Of a DNA stretch of 64,000 nt, positions 27,283-36,867 are shown piece after piece. The notes under the pieces are model-generated. The model had not been told where the DNA came from. It did not search any database and saw nothing but the letters and a program-made list of their open reading frames with translations. Position numbers and translations under genes: made by a program. Source of the DNA: Pseudomonas anguilliseptica (lineage in GTDB: Bacteria; Pseudomonadota; Gammaproteobacteria; Pseudomonadales; Pseudomonadaceae); contig NZ_FNSC01000001.1 in the NCBI RefSeq assembly GCF_900105355.1, positions 4,956,147-5,020,146 of the forward strand. Direction: 5' to 3'. Positions within the stretch are counted from its first letter, which is position 1. Each line of letters opens with the position of its first letter.

Positions 27283-29387
27283 TTAACCAGGCGGTGGTAG
27301 TTGTGCATCCAGGAGTTATTGCTGCGCACATGACGTCGACCGATCAGCAGCAGCTCATCCGCCTTGGCCGTCGGCTGTTCAGCAAAGCGCTGCAGGTCGT
27401 CCATGATCACCGCTGGCGCCGCCTGAATTTGCTTGTTGGCAGTTTTCAGGCGACCCGCCAGGTTCGGCTTGAGCGCACCTAGGTCGAGACCATGCGGGTG
27501 CTCACGCAGCGTAGCCAATGACAGCTTATGCTCCGACTTGTCGCCGTAGCTGCCAAAGCGCAGGCCCATGTCGATCATCTGCTCAGGCGCCATGGTCGGT
27601 TTGAGTTCCACGCCAGTCTTGACAGCAAAGGCCTTGGCCAGGCCGACGAAAATTTCCCAGTCATGCAGCGTGCCGGCAGGCTTGGCCAGCACCGCTTCAT
27701 TGAAGCGAGTGACATTACGCACCGCGAACATATTAAAGGTGGTGTCGTAGTGGTCGTGTTCCAGCGGCCCGGTCGGCGGCAGGATCAGGTCAGCATAGCG
27801 GGTGGTTTCGTTGATGTAGAAGTCGATGCTGAGCATAAACTCCAGACCATACAACGCCTGTTCCAGCTGCCGACCGTTGGGGGTGGACAGCACCGGGTTG
27901 CCCGCCACCGTGACCAGCGCGCGCACCTGCCCTTCGCCCTCGCTGAGCATTTCCTCGGCCAGGGCCGACACCGGCAACTCGCCGCCGTATTCCGGCAAGC
28001 CGGACACCCGACTCTGCCAACGATTGAAATGCCCGCCAGACGTCGAGGCCACCAGGTCCACGGCCGGCTCGGTGCAGAGCACGCCGCCCACTCGATCAAG
28101 ATTGCCGGTGACCAGATTGATCAACTGCACCAGCCACTGACACAACGTGCCGAAGGCCTGGGTAGAAACACCCATCCGGCCATAACAAACAGCCGACTCG
28201 GCAGCGGCAAAGTCTCGCGCCAACTGGCGAATCGTCTGCGCTGGCACGCCGCAGCGGGTGCTCATAGCTTCGGCGGTAAAGCCGGCAATCGCCTGACGCA
28301 CGTCATCTAACCCATCGACGGTCAGATGACTGACGCGGCCAAGGTTTTCTTCAAACAGGGTATTGAGCAGGCCGAACAGCAGCGCAGCATCCTGGCCGGG
28401 ACGGACAAATACATGCTGGTCGGCAATCGCAGCGGTTTCACTGCGCCGCGGGTCAACCACCACCTGCTTGCCGCCGCGTTTCTGGATAGCCTTCAGGCGC
28501 TTTTCCACGTCCGGTACGGTCATGATGCTGCCGTTGGAAGCCAGCGGGTTGCCGCCGAGAATCAACATAAAGTCGGTGTGGTCGATATCCGGAATCGGAA
28601 TCAGCAGGCCATGGCCGTACATCAGGTGGCTGGTCAAGTGATGCGGCAGCTGATCGACCGAGGTGGCGGAATAACGGTTGCGGGTTTTCAGTTGGCCAAG
28701 GAAGTAGTTGCTGTGGGTCATCAGGCCGTAGTTGTGCACGCTCGGATTACCCTGATACACCGCCACGGCGTTCTGCCCATGCCGCGCCTGGATCGTGCTC
28801 AGGCGCTCGGCCACCAGTTCAAAGGCTTCATCCCACTCGATGGACTGCCACTCATTGCCCACCCGGCGCATGGGCTGACGCAGGCGGTCAGGATCGCTCT
28901 GGATATCCTGCAGTGCCACGGCTTTGGGGCAAATATGGCCACGGCTGAAGCTGTCCTGCGCATCGCCCTTGATTGAGCGGATCTGCGTGGAGCCGTCGTC
29001 CTGCAGTTCGGTCTCAATGGTCAGGCCACAGATGGCTTCGCAGAGATGGCATGCACGGTGGTGGAGGGTCTTGGTCATGGCCGGGCCTCTTGTTTTAACG
29101 CGATGCACTGAGCACCGTAAAAACATGACTATGGCGGCTGGTGCAGACCTGCGCCAGCAGGGTTCGCTACGTGAATTGCGCGGCATCAGGTCAGCAGATG
29201 AATGGTTCTCGCACCAATACCACGCGCCTGAAAGCAGCAGGCAATTTGCGCCTGATCGGCGTTTGCTTATAAGATCGCGACTTCCCCGTTTCGTCGCATA
29301 GTGCGGCCCCCCAGCCGCAGGTTCTGCCGTTTCTTCTATTTAATTAGGCCATTGAACCTGCGCCCAGCTGTCAAAAGGTAGTTAACG

Positions 29388-30308
29388 ATGAGCGCAAGAC
29401 ACTTTCTCTCGCTGATGGATTGCACACCGGACGAACTGGTGAGCCTGATCCGCCGCGGCATGGAGCTGAAGGACTTGCGCAACCGCGGCGTACTCTTCGA
29501 GCCGCTGAAGAATCGCGTACTGGGCATGATCTTCGAGAAGGCCTCGACCCGCACCCGCCTGTCGTTCGAAGCCGGCATGATCCAGCTTGGCGGCCAGGCC
29601 ATCTTCCTCTCGCCACGTGACACTCAGCTGGGCCGTGGCGAGCCGATTGGCGACGCGGCCATCGTCATGTCGCGCATGCTTGATGCGGTGATGATCCGCA
29701 CCTTCGCCCACAGCACCCTGACCGAATTTGCCGCCAACTCACGGGTCGCGGTGATCAACGGCCTGTCCGATGACCTGCACCCCTGCCAACTGCTGGCCGA
29801 CATGCAGACCTATCAGGAGCATCGCGGCAGCATCAAGGGCAAGACCGTGGCCTGGATCGGCGACGGCAACAATATGTGCAACTCCTATATAGAAGCGGCC
29901 ATGCAGTTCGACTTCCAACTGCGCGTCGCCTGCCCTGAGGGCTATGAGCCAAACGCCAAATTCCTCGCCGCAGCAGGCGACCGTGTGCAGATAACGCGTG
30001 ACCCGCTTGCCGCCGTTGCCGGCGCACACCTGGTAAGCACCGACGTGTGGGCCTCGATGGGTCAGGAAGACGAAGCCGCCGAACGCCTCAAGCTGTTCCA
30101 GCCCTACCAGGTCAACCGTGCACTGCTGGATGCCGCCGCCGACGACGTGCTGTTCCTGCACTGCCTGCCGGCTCACCGTGGCGAGGAAATCAGCGAAGAT
30201 CTGCTCGATGACCCGCGCTCGGCCGCCTGGGATCAAGCGGAAAACCGCCTGCATGTACAGAAGGCGCTGCTCGAGTTTCTGGTTGAGCCGGCGTACCACC
30301 ACGCATGA
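29388..30308 (+). CDS. argF: Ornithine carbamoyltransferase (anabolic)
   Basis: 306 residues with the carbamoyl-phosphate loop [13 protein letters not shown], the HPCQ motif ([16 protein letters not shown]) and the ornithine-site [13 protein letters not shown]. It forms citrulline from ornithine and carbamoyl phosphate in arginine synthesis. The order grxD...argF-ABC ATPase matches P. aeruginosa. The 309 bases from 29079 to 29387 hold the divergent promoters of argF and the oxidoreductase; no site could be assigned with confidence. Confidence 0.97.
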   Translation: MSARHFLSLMDCTPDELVSLIRRGMELKDLRNRGVLFEPLKNRVLGMIFEKASTRTRLSFEAGMIQLGGQAIFLSPRDTQLGRGEPIGDAAIVMSRMLDAVMIRTFAHSTLTEFAANSRVAVINGLSDDLHPCQLLADMQTYQEHRGSIKGKTVAWIGDGNNMCNSYIEAAMQFDFQLRVACPEGYEPNAKFLAAAGDRVQITRDPLAAVAGAHLVSTDVWASMGQEDEAAERLKLFQPYQVNRALLDAAADDVLFLHCLPAHRGEEISEDLLDDPRSAAWDQAENRLHVQKALLEFLVEPAYHHA

Positions 30309-31411
30309 GCCAGCCGCTGCTGAACCTGCGTGACCTGAGCTGCGGCTACCCCGGACACAAGGTGGTGCAGAACCTCAATCTGCATCTGAATGCCGGCGAT
30401 ATCGGTTGCCTGCTCGGCCCTTCGGGTTGCGGCAAGACCACCACACTGCGTGCCATCGCCGGTTTTGAGCCGGTGCTGGAAGGCGAGATCCAGCTGGCTG
30501 ATCAGGTTATCTCCAAGGCCGGTTTTACCCTGGCCCCCGAGAAACGCCGAATCGGCATGGTATTCCAGGATTACGCGCTGTTCCCGCACCTGAGCGTGGC
30601 CGAGAACATCGGCTTCGGCATCCGCAAGCAAGCCAATTGCGAGCGGGTTACCCAGGAGCTGATGGAGCTGGTCAAACTTGGCCACCTCGGCAAACGCTAC
30701 CCGCACGAGCTGTCCGGCGGCCAACAGCAACGCGTAGCCCTGGCCCGCGCCCTGGCACCGGAACCACAACTGCTGCTGCTTGATGAGCCGTTTTCCAATC
30801 TGGATGGCGAGCTGCGTCGGCGCTTGAGCCATGAGGTGCGCGACATTCTCAAAGCCCGGGGCACCAGCGCGATTCTGGTGACCCATGACCAGGAAGAAGC
30901 CTTCGCCGTCAGCGATCACGTCGGCGTATTCAAGGAAGGCAAGCTGGAGCAGTGGGACACTCCATTCAACCTCTACCACGAACCGCTAACGCCCTTTGTC
31001 GCGAGTTTTATCGGTCAGGGCTACTTTATTCGCGGCCAGCTGCTCGGCCCAGACTCGGTACAAACCGAACTGGGCCTGATTCGCGGCAACCGGGCCTACA
31101 CCTGGCCCATCGGCAGCGCGGTGGACGTGCTGCTGCGCCCGGACGACATCGTCTACGACCCCGACAGCGCGCAAAAAGCCTTGATCGTCGGTAAAACATT
31201 CCTCGGTGCAGCAACGCTCTATCGCCTGCAACTGCCCACCGGCAGTCAGCTGGAATCGATCTTCCCCAGCCATGCCGATCACCTGCCCGGCCAGCAGGTC
31301 GGCATCCGTGTCGCTGCCGACCATCTAGTAGTATTCCCCGCCCCCGGCAGCATCGCCGCCCAGGTCAACCTGGGTGAATCCGGTGTGCGTCGCTACAGCA
31401 GCGACAGCTGA
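30305..31411 (+). CDS. ABC transporter ATP-binding protein, iron(III)/spermidine type (FbpC/PotA-like)
   Basis: 368 residues. Walker A is [18 protein letters not shown], followed by the Q-loop ([15 protein letters not shown]), signature [15 protein letters not shown] and Walker [15 protein letters not shown]-terminal TOBE-like regulatory domain follows (about 280-368). It overlaps argF by ATGA. No permease or binding protein is next to it, so it must pair with a transporter elsewhere or act as an orphan. The substrate cannot be told from the sequence. Confidence 0.9.
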   Translation: MSQPLLNLRDLSCGYPGHKVVQNLNLHLNAGDIGCLLGPSGCGKTTTLRAIAGFEPVLEGEIQLADQVISKAGFTLAPEKRRIGMVFQDYALFPHLSVAENIGFGIRKQANCERVTQELMELVKLGHLGKRYPHELSGGQQQRVALARALAPEPQLLLLDEPFSNLDGELRRRLSHEVRDILKARGTSAILVTHDQEEAFAVSDHVGVFKEGKLEQWDTPFNLYHEPLTPFVASFIGQGYFIRGQLLGPDSVQTELGLIRGNRAYTWPIGSAVDVLLRPDDIVYDPDSAQKALIVGKTFLGAATLYRLQLPTGSQLESIFPSHADHLPGQQVGIRVAADHLVVFPAPGSIAAQVNLGESGVRRYSSDS

Positions 31412-31412
31412 C

Positions 31413-32213
31413 CTACTCCAACAGCAACCGGCCACTGGCGATCAACAACGCCTGGCCGGCGATCTGCACACGCTCACCGACCAGCTCACAATGCAACTCG
31501 CCGCCGCGCGCCGAACACTGGAAGGCGCTGAGCCGGGTCTTGTCCAGACGCTGCGCCCAGTAGGGGGTAAGGATGCAGTGGGTCGAACCGGTTACCGGGT
31601 CTTCATTAACGCCGATGGAGGGGGCGAAATAGCGCGAGACGAAGTCATGCTGCTCACCGGGGGCGCTGATCAGCAAGCCCAACCCCGGCAACGAGGCAAC
31701 AGCGGCCAGGTCCGGCTGATAAGCCCGCACCGCCGCCTCGCTAGGCAAAATCGCCAGCAGTTCCTGAATCCCCTGCCCCCCATGCAACGCCAGCACGCGC
31801 TCTACCGGCAAGCCCAGGGCCTGCTCAACTTCTGCGTGTAAGTCGCACGATTGCGCACGGCGCACAGGGAAATCCAGTACCAGCTTGGTACCTACGCGGC
31901 TGACCCGCAGCGCGCCGGACAAACAGGTGAAATCAAGCACATCACCCGGCTCACCGTAAACCTTGAACAGCACATGGGCACTGGCCAGGGTGGCATGGCC
32001 GCACAACGGCACTTCCGCCGCTGGGGTAAACCAGCGGATATGCCAGGCCGCCCCCTCCTTCACCACAAAAGCGGTTTCCGCCAGGTTGTGCTCGGCGGCA
32101 ATCTGCTGCATCAGCGCGTCGTCAAGCCAGCGGCCCAGGCGATAGACCATCGCTGGATTACCGGTAAATGGCTGCGTGGCAAAGGCATCGATCTGGTGAA
32201 ATTCAAGTTGCAT
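31413..32213 (-). CDS. PhzF-family isomerase-like protein
   Basis: 266 residues starting MQLEFHQIDAFATQPFTGNP. It has the PhzF active-site NLAETAFV (catalytic Glu), LCGHATLASAHVLF and the C-terminal GVNEDPVTGSTHCILTPYW. Relatives isomerise DHHA in phenazine synthesis or have unknown substrates; with no phenazine genes nearby the role is unknown. The ATG at 32211-32213 has AAGGAG 9 bases upstream. It converges on the ABC gene with one base between stops. Confidence 0.9.
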   Translation of the reverse strand: MQLEFHQIDAFATQPFTGNPAMVYRLGRWLDDALMQQIAAEHNLAETAFVVKEGAAWHIRWFTPAAEVPLCGHATLASAHVLFKVYGEPGDVLDFTCLSGALRVSRVGTKLVLDFPVRRAQSCDLHAEVEQALGLPVERVLALHGGQGIQELLAILPSEAAVRAYQPDLAAVASLPGLGLLISAPGEQHDFVSRYFAPSIGVNEDPVTGSTHCILTPYWAQRLDKTRLSAFQCSARGGELHCELVGERVQIAGQALLIASGRLLLE

Positions 32214-32554
32214 GGGGCGACACTCCTTATCGGTGATGGCGCAGAGCATGCCGCAGCACACCAACGCATGCCCACTACAGCGGCCGACGATTGCGCCAGT
32301 ACAGCTGCACTGTCCGAATGCGCGGCGGGCAGCGACAGTGCACAGGCTAATCGCCAAAGATTCTTAAAAATTCACTAATTCTTCAAAAGTCAGCAGCTTA
32401 TAAATCCTGGCACGCCGCCTGCTATGAGCCACCCCGGTCAGCACAACGGCGTGTCTGCCACTCAACCGACAACGACGTCATAGCACCCTCTCCTTTCGAG
32501 ACATGGGCGCTGTGGCGTTTTTTTTTGCGTTTTTTGGCTTACAGGAAGACCGCT
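32214..32554. other. Intergenic region between phzF-like gene and porin
   Basis: 341 bases with no gene. It holds the phzF-like ribosome-binding site, a candidate sigma54 promoter (32408-32422) and, just before the porin, a T9 run (about 32518-32526) followed by GCG and a T6 run. No other structure was recognised. Confidence 0.5.
32408..32422 (+). promoter_or_regulatory. Candidate sigma54 promoter for the porin gene
   Basis: TGGCAC (32408-32413), 5 bases, CTGC (32419-32422): one mismatch to TGGCAC-N5-TTGC, with the favoured G after TGGCAC. Predicted start near 32434 would give a leader of about 120 bases carrying the T-runs. Many Pseudomonas nutrient-uptake porins are RpoN dependent, but this is inference. 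Confidence 0.5.
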
Positions 32555-33784
32555 ATGCGCATGATGAAACTGTCTCTGCTGTCGCTGGCCATTGCCGGCA
32601 CCACCCTCAGCCACGCCGCCCTCGCCGAAGAAGACTTCAGCAAGCTGTTCAGCGAGGCCAAGCCGATTCTCGACGCACGCTACCGCTATGAGCATGTCGA
32701 CCAGGACAACGCCCTCAAGCACGCCAACGCCCAGACCCTGCGCACCCGCGTCGGCGTACAGAGCGGTAAGTGGTACGGCCTGTCGGCGCTGATCGAGGCC
32801 GACAACGTCAGCCGCATCGGCGACGCCAGCTACAACGAAACCCGCAACGGCCAGAGCGAATACTCGGTGGTCGCCGACCCGGATGGCAGCGAGATCAACC
32901 AGGCCCTGCTGCGCTACGACCACCAGTACGGCAGCGCGGTACTCGGCCGCCAGCGCATCAATCTGGACAATCAGCGCTTTATCGGCGGCGTGGCCTGGCG
33001 GCAGAACGAGCAGACCTACGACGGTGCCCTGGCTCAGCTCAAGCCGCTGGGCGGGCTGACCCTGACCTACGCCTATATCGACAACATCAACAGCATCTTC
33101 GGCCCCGGCAATGGTAAATACGACACGGCGGGCAACCCAGCCAATATCGAAGGCCACAGTCACCTGCTCAACGCTCAATACGTGCTCATGCCCGAGCTGA
33201 CAGCCACCGCCTACCAGTACCGTCTAGGCCTGGACAATTTGGCCGCCGGCAACCAGTCGAGCAAGACCACTGGCGTGCGCCTCAATGGTGCCGTCGCCGG
33301 CGTGAGCTACGTGCTGGAATACGCTCAGCAAACCGAGTACGCCGACAACCCCTTGGACTTGGACAGCGACTATTACCTGGCCGAGCTGGGCTACATCATC
33401 AAAGGCGTGACACTCAAGGGCGGCTACGAAGTACTGGGGGGCGACGAGGACCCAGGCAACCGCGCCTTCCAAACGCCGCTGGCGACCAAGCATGCGTTCC
33501 AGGGCTGGGCCGACATCTTTCTGCTGACCCCAGCCAACGGCATCAAAGACGCCTACGTCGGCGCCAGCGCGCCACTGCTGGGCGGCACCCTGGCGGCCTG
33601 GTACCACGACTTCCGTGCCGAAAAAGGCAGCAGCCAGTACGGCGAAGAAATCGACCTTTCCTATGCCCATCCGATCCCTGGTGTGAAGGGTTTGGTCGGC
33701 CTGGTCAAGTACGCCAGCTACGACGCCGACGACTTTGCCGTGGACACCGATAAGTTGTGGGTGCAGTTGCAATACAGCTACTGA
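32555..33784 (+). CDS. Outer-membrane beta-barrel porin (alginate-export-like family)
   Basis: 409 residues with a signal peptide (MRMMKLSLLSLAIAGTTL..., cleavage after AALA), then AEEDFSKLFSEAKPILDARY. Alternating beta-strand segments run throughout, and the C-terminus is an aromatic residue (LWVQLQYSY), as in outer-membrane barrels. The pattern LRTRVGVQSGKWYGLSALIE and GRQRINLDNQRFIGG resembles the alginate_export family of Pseudomonas porins. The ATG at 32555 has AGGAAG upstream; an in-frame TTG at 32525 is rejected. A terminator follows. Substrate unknown. Confidence 0.82.
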   Translation: MRMMKLSLLSLAIAGTTLSHAALAEEDFSKLFSEAKPILDARYRYEHVDQDNALKHANAQTLRTRVGVQSGKWYGLSALIEADNVSRIGDASYNETRNGQSEYSVVADPDGSEINQALLRYDHQYGSAVLGRQRINLDNQRFIGGVAWRQNEQTYDGALAQLKPLGGLTLTYAYIDNINSIFGPGNGKYDTAGNPANIEGHSHLLNAQYVLMPELTATAYQYRLGLDNLAAGNQSSKTTGVRLNGAVAGVSYVLEYAQQTEYADNPLDLDSDYYLAELGYIIKGVTLKGGYEVLGGDEDPGNRAFQTPLATKHAFQGWADIFLLTPANGIKDAYVGASAPLLGGTLAAWYHDFRAEKGSSQYGEEIDLSYAHPIPGVKGLVGLVKYASYDADDFAVDTDKLWVQLQYSY

Positions 33785-33819
33785 CGATCCTGGCCTCTGC
33801 AGGGGGCCTTTGCGCTATG

Positions 33820-33845
33820 CCCGCGGCGACTCAGCCGCGGGTTTT
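33820..33845 (+). terminator. Terminator after the porin gene
   Basis: CCCGCGGC (33820-33827), loop GACTCA, GCCGCGGG (33834-33841), then TTTT. The ribosome-binding site of the next gene follows at once, so some read-through into it is possible. Confidence 0.75.
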
Positions 33846-33858
33846 CAGGAGACTCATC

Positions 33859-34641
33859 ATGCTCAAACCCATATTCTTTGGCCTACTGCTTAGCCTAAGC
33901 CTGTTCAGCCCCAGCAGCTGGGCAGTTATCAGCGCCGCCGAATCAATGAACCTCTCGGGCATGCAGCGCATGCTTAGCCAGCGTATTGCCAAAACCTACT
34001 TGATGATCGGCGCCGAGGTTCGCCCCGAGCAAGCCGAACAGCAACTCGACCAAAGCATCGCCAAATTCGAGAGCAACTACCTCGCCCTCAGCGAATACGC
34101 ACCCACCGCGGACATTCGTGCGGCGTTGGATGACGCAGGACAAACCTGGCAGCGTTACCGTGAGCTGGCCCTGTCACGTCCGGACAAACAACAAGCGTTA
34201 TTGGTTCTGCAGTTGAGCGATCAACTGCTCGCGCAGAGTGAACATCTGGTGCTGCTATTGGAACGCCACAGCGGCGCCCAGAGCGCCGCCCTGATAAACC
34301 GTAGCGGGCGTCAACGGATGCTCAGCCAACGCATTGCCGCGCTGTATCTGGCCATGAGTTGGCACTTGCCGATTAGCAACCTGCAACAGAGCTTCGAGCA
34401 AGCTGTCAGTGAGTTTGATGTCGCGCTGCACGCGTTGCAGCAGGCCAGCCAGAACACCGCACAAATAAGCAAAGGCCTGAGCCAGGCCGAAGCACAATGG
34501 CGCTTTACCCGCGCCGGGTTCAACCTCGCGAACGACTCGCGCTATGTACCGACAATCATCTCCACCACCACCGAAACCCTGCTGTGGCAGATGCATGAAC
34601 TGACTAATCAATACGAAGGGGTGATGCTGGCAGGTTCCTGA
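33859..34641 (+). CDS. Secreted protein with two PilJ-type (NIT-like) sensory modules
   Basis: 260 residues with a signal peptide (MLKPIFFGLLLSLSLFSPSS...) and no later membrane span, so probably periplasmic. Two related helical repeats begin MNLSGMQRMLSQRIAKTYLM (residues 30-49) and NRSGRQRMLSQRIAALYLAM (147-166). This is the signature of the PilJ N-terminal domain usually found as the periplasmic sensor of chemoreceptors and of NarX/NarQ-like kinases. Here no signalling domain follows. It could be a soluble ligand-binding partner for a membrane receptor. The ATG at 33859 has AGGAG 8 bases upstream. Confidence 0.8.
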   Translation: MLKPIFFGLLLSLSLFSPSSWAVISAAESMNLSGMQRMLSQRIAKTYLMIGAEVRPEQAEQQLDQSIAKFESNYLALSEYAPTADIRAALDDAGQTWQRYRELALSRPDKQQALLVLQLSDQLLAQSEHLVLLLERHSGAQSAALINRSGRQRMLSQRIAALYLAMSWHLPISNLQQSFEQAVSEFDVALHALQQASQNTAQISKGLSQAEAQWRFTRAGFNLANDSRYVPTIISTTTETLLWQMHELTNQYEGVMLAGS

Positions 34642-34649
34642 TCCACCTT

Positions 34650-34695
34650 GTAGGAGCCAGCTGCCTTGCGTGATCGCCGGCAAGCGGGCTCCTAC
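34650..34695. repeat. REP-like hairpin between convergent genes
   Basis: GTAGGAGCC (34650-34658) pairs with GGCTCCTAC (34687-34695), with the inner GCCGGCAAGC characteristic of Pseudomonas REP sequences. It lies between the convergent PilJ-like and glpK genes and may stabilise or terminate both transcripts. Confidence 0.75.
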
Positions 34696-34704
34696 ACAAC
34701 AGAA

Positions 34705-36192
34705 TCAACCTTCGCTGCGCACCCTGTTCACCGCATCCAGCCAACCGTCATAGAGCTTGCTGCGGTGACTGTCAGCCATGCGCGGATCGAACCGCTGCTG
34801 ACGGTGCCAATGCCGGGCAATACTCGCCAAATCCTTATAAAGCCCGGCCTGCAGACCTGCCAGATAGGCCACGCCAAGCGCCGTAGTTTCCGTAACTTCC
34901 GGGCGTTCTACCGGTACACCAAGAATGTCGGCAAGAAACTGCATGACCCAGTTGTTTTCCACCATGCCGCCATCGACCCGCAGCGCACTCGGTTCGGCCG
35001 CGCCGTCCTGGCGCATGGCTTCGAGCAGATCACGGGTCTGATAACACACCGACTGCAAGCCGGCGGTGACGATTTCCTTGATCCCGGTATCGCGGGTCAG
35101 GCCGAAGATTGCACCACGGGCTTTCGGGTCCCAGTACGGCGCGCCCAGGCCGGTAAAGGCCGGCACCAGGTACACGCCGCAGGCATCACCGGTCTGCTCG
35201 GCCATCGCTTCGGTATCGCGGGCATGGCTGATCAGCTTGATGCCGTCGCGCAGCCACTGCACGGCGGCGCCAGCGACAAAGATACTGCCTTCCACCGCAT
35301 AGGTGACCTGGCCATTTAGCCGATAGCCCACGGTGGTAAGCAGGCGGTTTTTCGAGGTGACCGGTGTGTTGCCGGTGTTCTGGATCATGAAACAGCCGGT
35401 GCCATAGGTGCTTTTGACCATGCCGGGCTCGAAACACGCCTGACCGATCAGTGCCGCCTGCTGATCACCGGCCATGCCCAACACCGGAATGGCGGCGCCG
35501 AGCAAATTGGCTTCGGTAATACCGAAATCAGCGGCGCAATCAAGCACCTCCGGCAGCAGACTGGCGGGAATCTCGAACAGCTTAAGCAACTCTTCATCCC
35601 ACTGCTGGGTGTGGATGTTGAACAGCAGGGTGCGCGAGGCGTTGCTAGCGTCAGTCTTGTGCGACTTGCCACCGGTCAGGCGCCACAGCAGGAAGGAATC
35701 CACGGTGCCAAAGCGCAATTCACCACGCTCGGCACGCTCAAGGGCGCCAGGCACTTTATGCAGAATCCAGCGCAGCTTGGTGGCCGAGAAATACGGGTCA
35801 ATCAGCAGCCCGGTTTTTGCCGCCACGGCTGCCTCATGCCCGGCGTCTTTCAGTTCGGCGCAATAGTCGGCGGTGCGCCGGTCCTGCCAGACAATCGCCG
35901 GATGGATCGGTGTACCGGTCTGCGCATCCCACACCAGGGTGGTCTCACGCTGATTGGTGATGCCGATGGCCGCCACATCGCCGGCACTCAGACCGCTCTG
36001 CTTGAGCGCCTCACGGCAGACCTTGAGGGTGCTCAGCCATAGCTCTTCGCCGTCATGCTCAACCCAGCCATCCTGCGGGAAGTACTGTTTGAACTCCTGC
36101 TGCGCACGCGCCACGGGCAGCCCTTGGGCACTGAAGACAATCGCCCGGCTGCTGGTGGTGCCCTGGTCGATGGCAAGCAGGTAATGAGACAT
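34705..36192 (-). CDS. glpK: Glycerol kinase
   Basis: 495 residues of the FGGY family: [17 protein letters not shown] (phosphate loop), [35 protein letters not shown] and [20 protein letters not shown]. It phosphorylates glycerol to glycerol-3-phosphate. The ATG at 36190-36192 matches the family start; extension to 36252 is unsupported. It runs leftward while glpR and glpD run rightward beyond an IS cluster. No glpF facilitator gene is next to it. Confidence 0.96.
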   Translation of the reverse strand: MSHYLLAIDQGTTSSRAIVFSAQGLPVARAQQEFKQYFPQDGWVEHDGEELWLSTLKVCREALKQSGLSAGDVAAIGITNQRETTLVWDAQTGTPIHPAIVWQDRRTADYCAELKDAGHEAAVAAKTGLLIDPYFSATKLRWILHKVPGALERAERGELRFGTVDSFLLWRLTGGKSHKTDASNASRTLLFNIHTQQWDEELLKLFEIPASLLPEVLDCAADFGITEANLLGAAIPVLGMAGDQQAALIGQACFEPGMVKSTYGTGCFMIQNTGNTPVTSKNRLLTTVGYRLNGQVTYAVEGSIFVAGAAVQWLRDGIKLISHARDTEAMAEQTGDACGVYLVPAFTGLGAPYWDPKARGAIFGLTRDTGIKEIVTAGLQSVCYQTRDLLEAMRQDGAAEPSALRVDGGMVENNWVMQFLADILGVPVERPEVTETTALGVAYLAGLQAGLYKDLASIARHWHRQQRFDPRMADSHRSKLYDGWLDAVNRVRSEG

Positions 36193-36229
36193 GTAGATAT
36201 CCTTGTTTTTATAAGTTGTAGAGCGGCGA

Positions 36230-36700
36230 CTAGCCGCGACCAATAGGTGCAAACAACGCCTGGGTCAGCTGCGCCAGCACGCCGGCCTCCAGCTGTACCT
36301 CCAGGCCGCGCCGCCCGGCGCTGACGTAGATATTCGGGAAGTGCTGCGCCGATTCATCGATAAAGGTACGCAGGCGCTTCTTCTGCCCCAGCGGGCTGAT
36401 GCCGCCAAGCAGGTAACCGGTAGCGCGCTGCGCAGCAGCTGGGTCGGCCATATCGGCTTTCTTCACCCCGGCGGCATGCGCCAAGGCTTTCAGATCAAGC
36501 GTACCGGCTACTGGCGCCACCGCCACCAGCAACTCGCCCTTTTCACTGGCGGCCAGCAGTGTCTTGAATACCCGGGCAGGCTCAAGACTGAGCTTTTCCG
36601 CCGCTTCCAGGCCATAGGAAGCCGCCTTGGGATCGTGGTGATAACTGTGCACCTGGTGCGCAGCCTTGGCTTTTTTCAGCAGATCGATAGCAGGCGTCAT
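36230..36700 (-). CDS. ybaK: Cys-tRNA(Pro)/Cys-tRNA(Cys) deacylase YbaK/EbsC
   Basis: 156 residues starting [20 protein letters not shown]. YbaK-family motifs are [50 protein letters not shown] and the G-rich end. It hydrolyses mischarged Cys-tRNA(Pro) in trans. 37 bases separate it from glpK downstream. The nested IS begins 43 bases upstream of its ATG, so its native promoter may be displaced. Confidence 0.93.
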   Translation of the reverse strand: MTPAIDLLKKAKAAHQVHSYHHDPKAASYGLEAAEKLSLEPARVFKTLLAASEKGELLVAVAPVAGTLDLKALAHAAGVKKADMADPAAAQRATGYLLGGISPLGQKKRLRTFIDESAQHFPNIYVSAGRRGLEVQLEAGVLAQLTQALFAPIGRG

Positions 36701-36867
36701 GTTCGAATGTGAAAACAATCTGACAAAGTTGGCGTACCTTAGGGATGGTCTGAAAAAGACTTCCTGATTTTGGCAAAATATCCGCACTCCACCCGCCGAG
36801 TTTTCCGATGAAGCAGATGACCTTCGCCGACGCCGAGTACGCCGGCAAGCGCAAGCAGACCCGCAAA

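Larger units (their letters stand above)
25774..29078 (-). pseudogene. Molybdopterin-dependent oxidoreductase (BisC/formate dehydrogenase-like), split by an IS5-family insertion
   Basis: The N-terminal part (29078 down to 27287) starts MTKTLHHRACHLCEAICGLT, with a CxxCxxxC [4Fe-4S] motif and GHICPKA. It continues through the molybdopterin core (LILGGNPLASNGS, LILPPTGPLEHDHYDT) to WMHNYHRLVK. The C-terminal part (26090-25774) resumes GKPRHQLLMHPADLSQ and ends NGVPVQVEAA. Removing 26091-27282 and one TTAA copy restores one frame of about 702 residues. The interrupted gene ends in four IS-encoded residues (DPLK), losing about 105 residues of the cofactor-capping domain. It is probably inactive. 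Substrate of the intact enzyme is unknown. Confidence 0.88.

Noticed and set aside
29280..29387. Possible ArgR box upstream of argF (CGTCGC)
   Set aside because: Only one half resembles the Pseudomonas ArgR site and the conserved AA at the expected spacing is missing.
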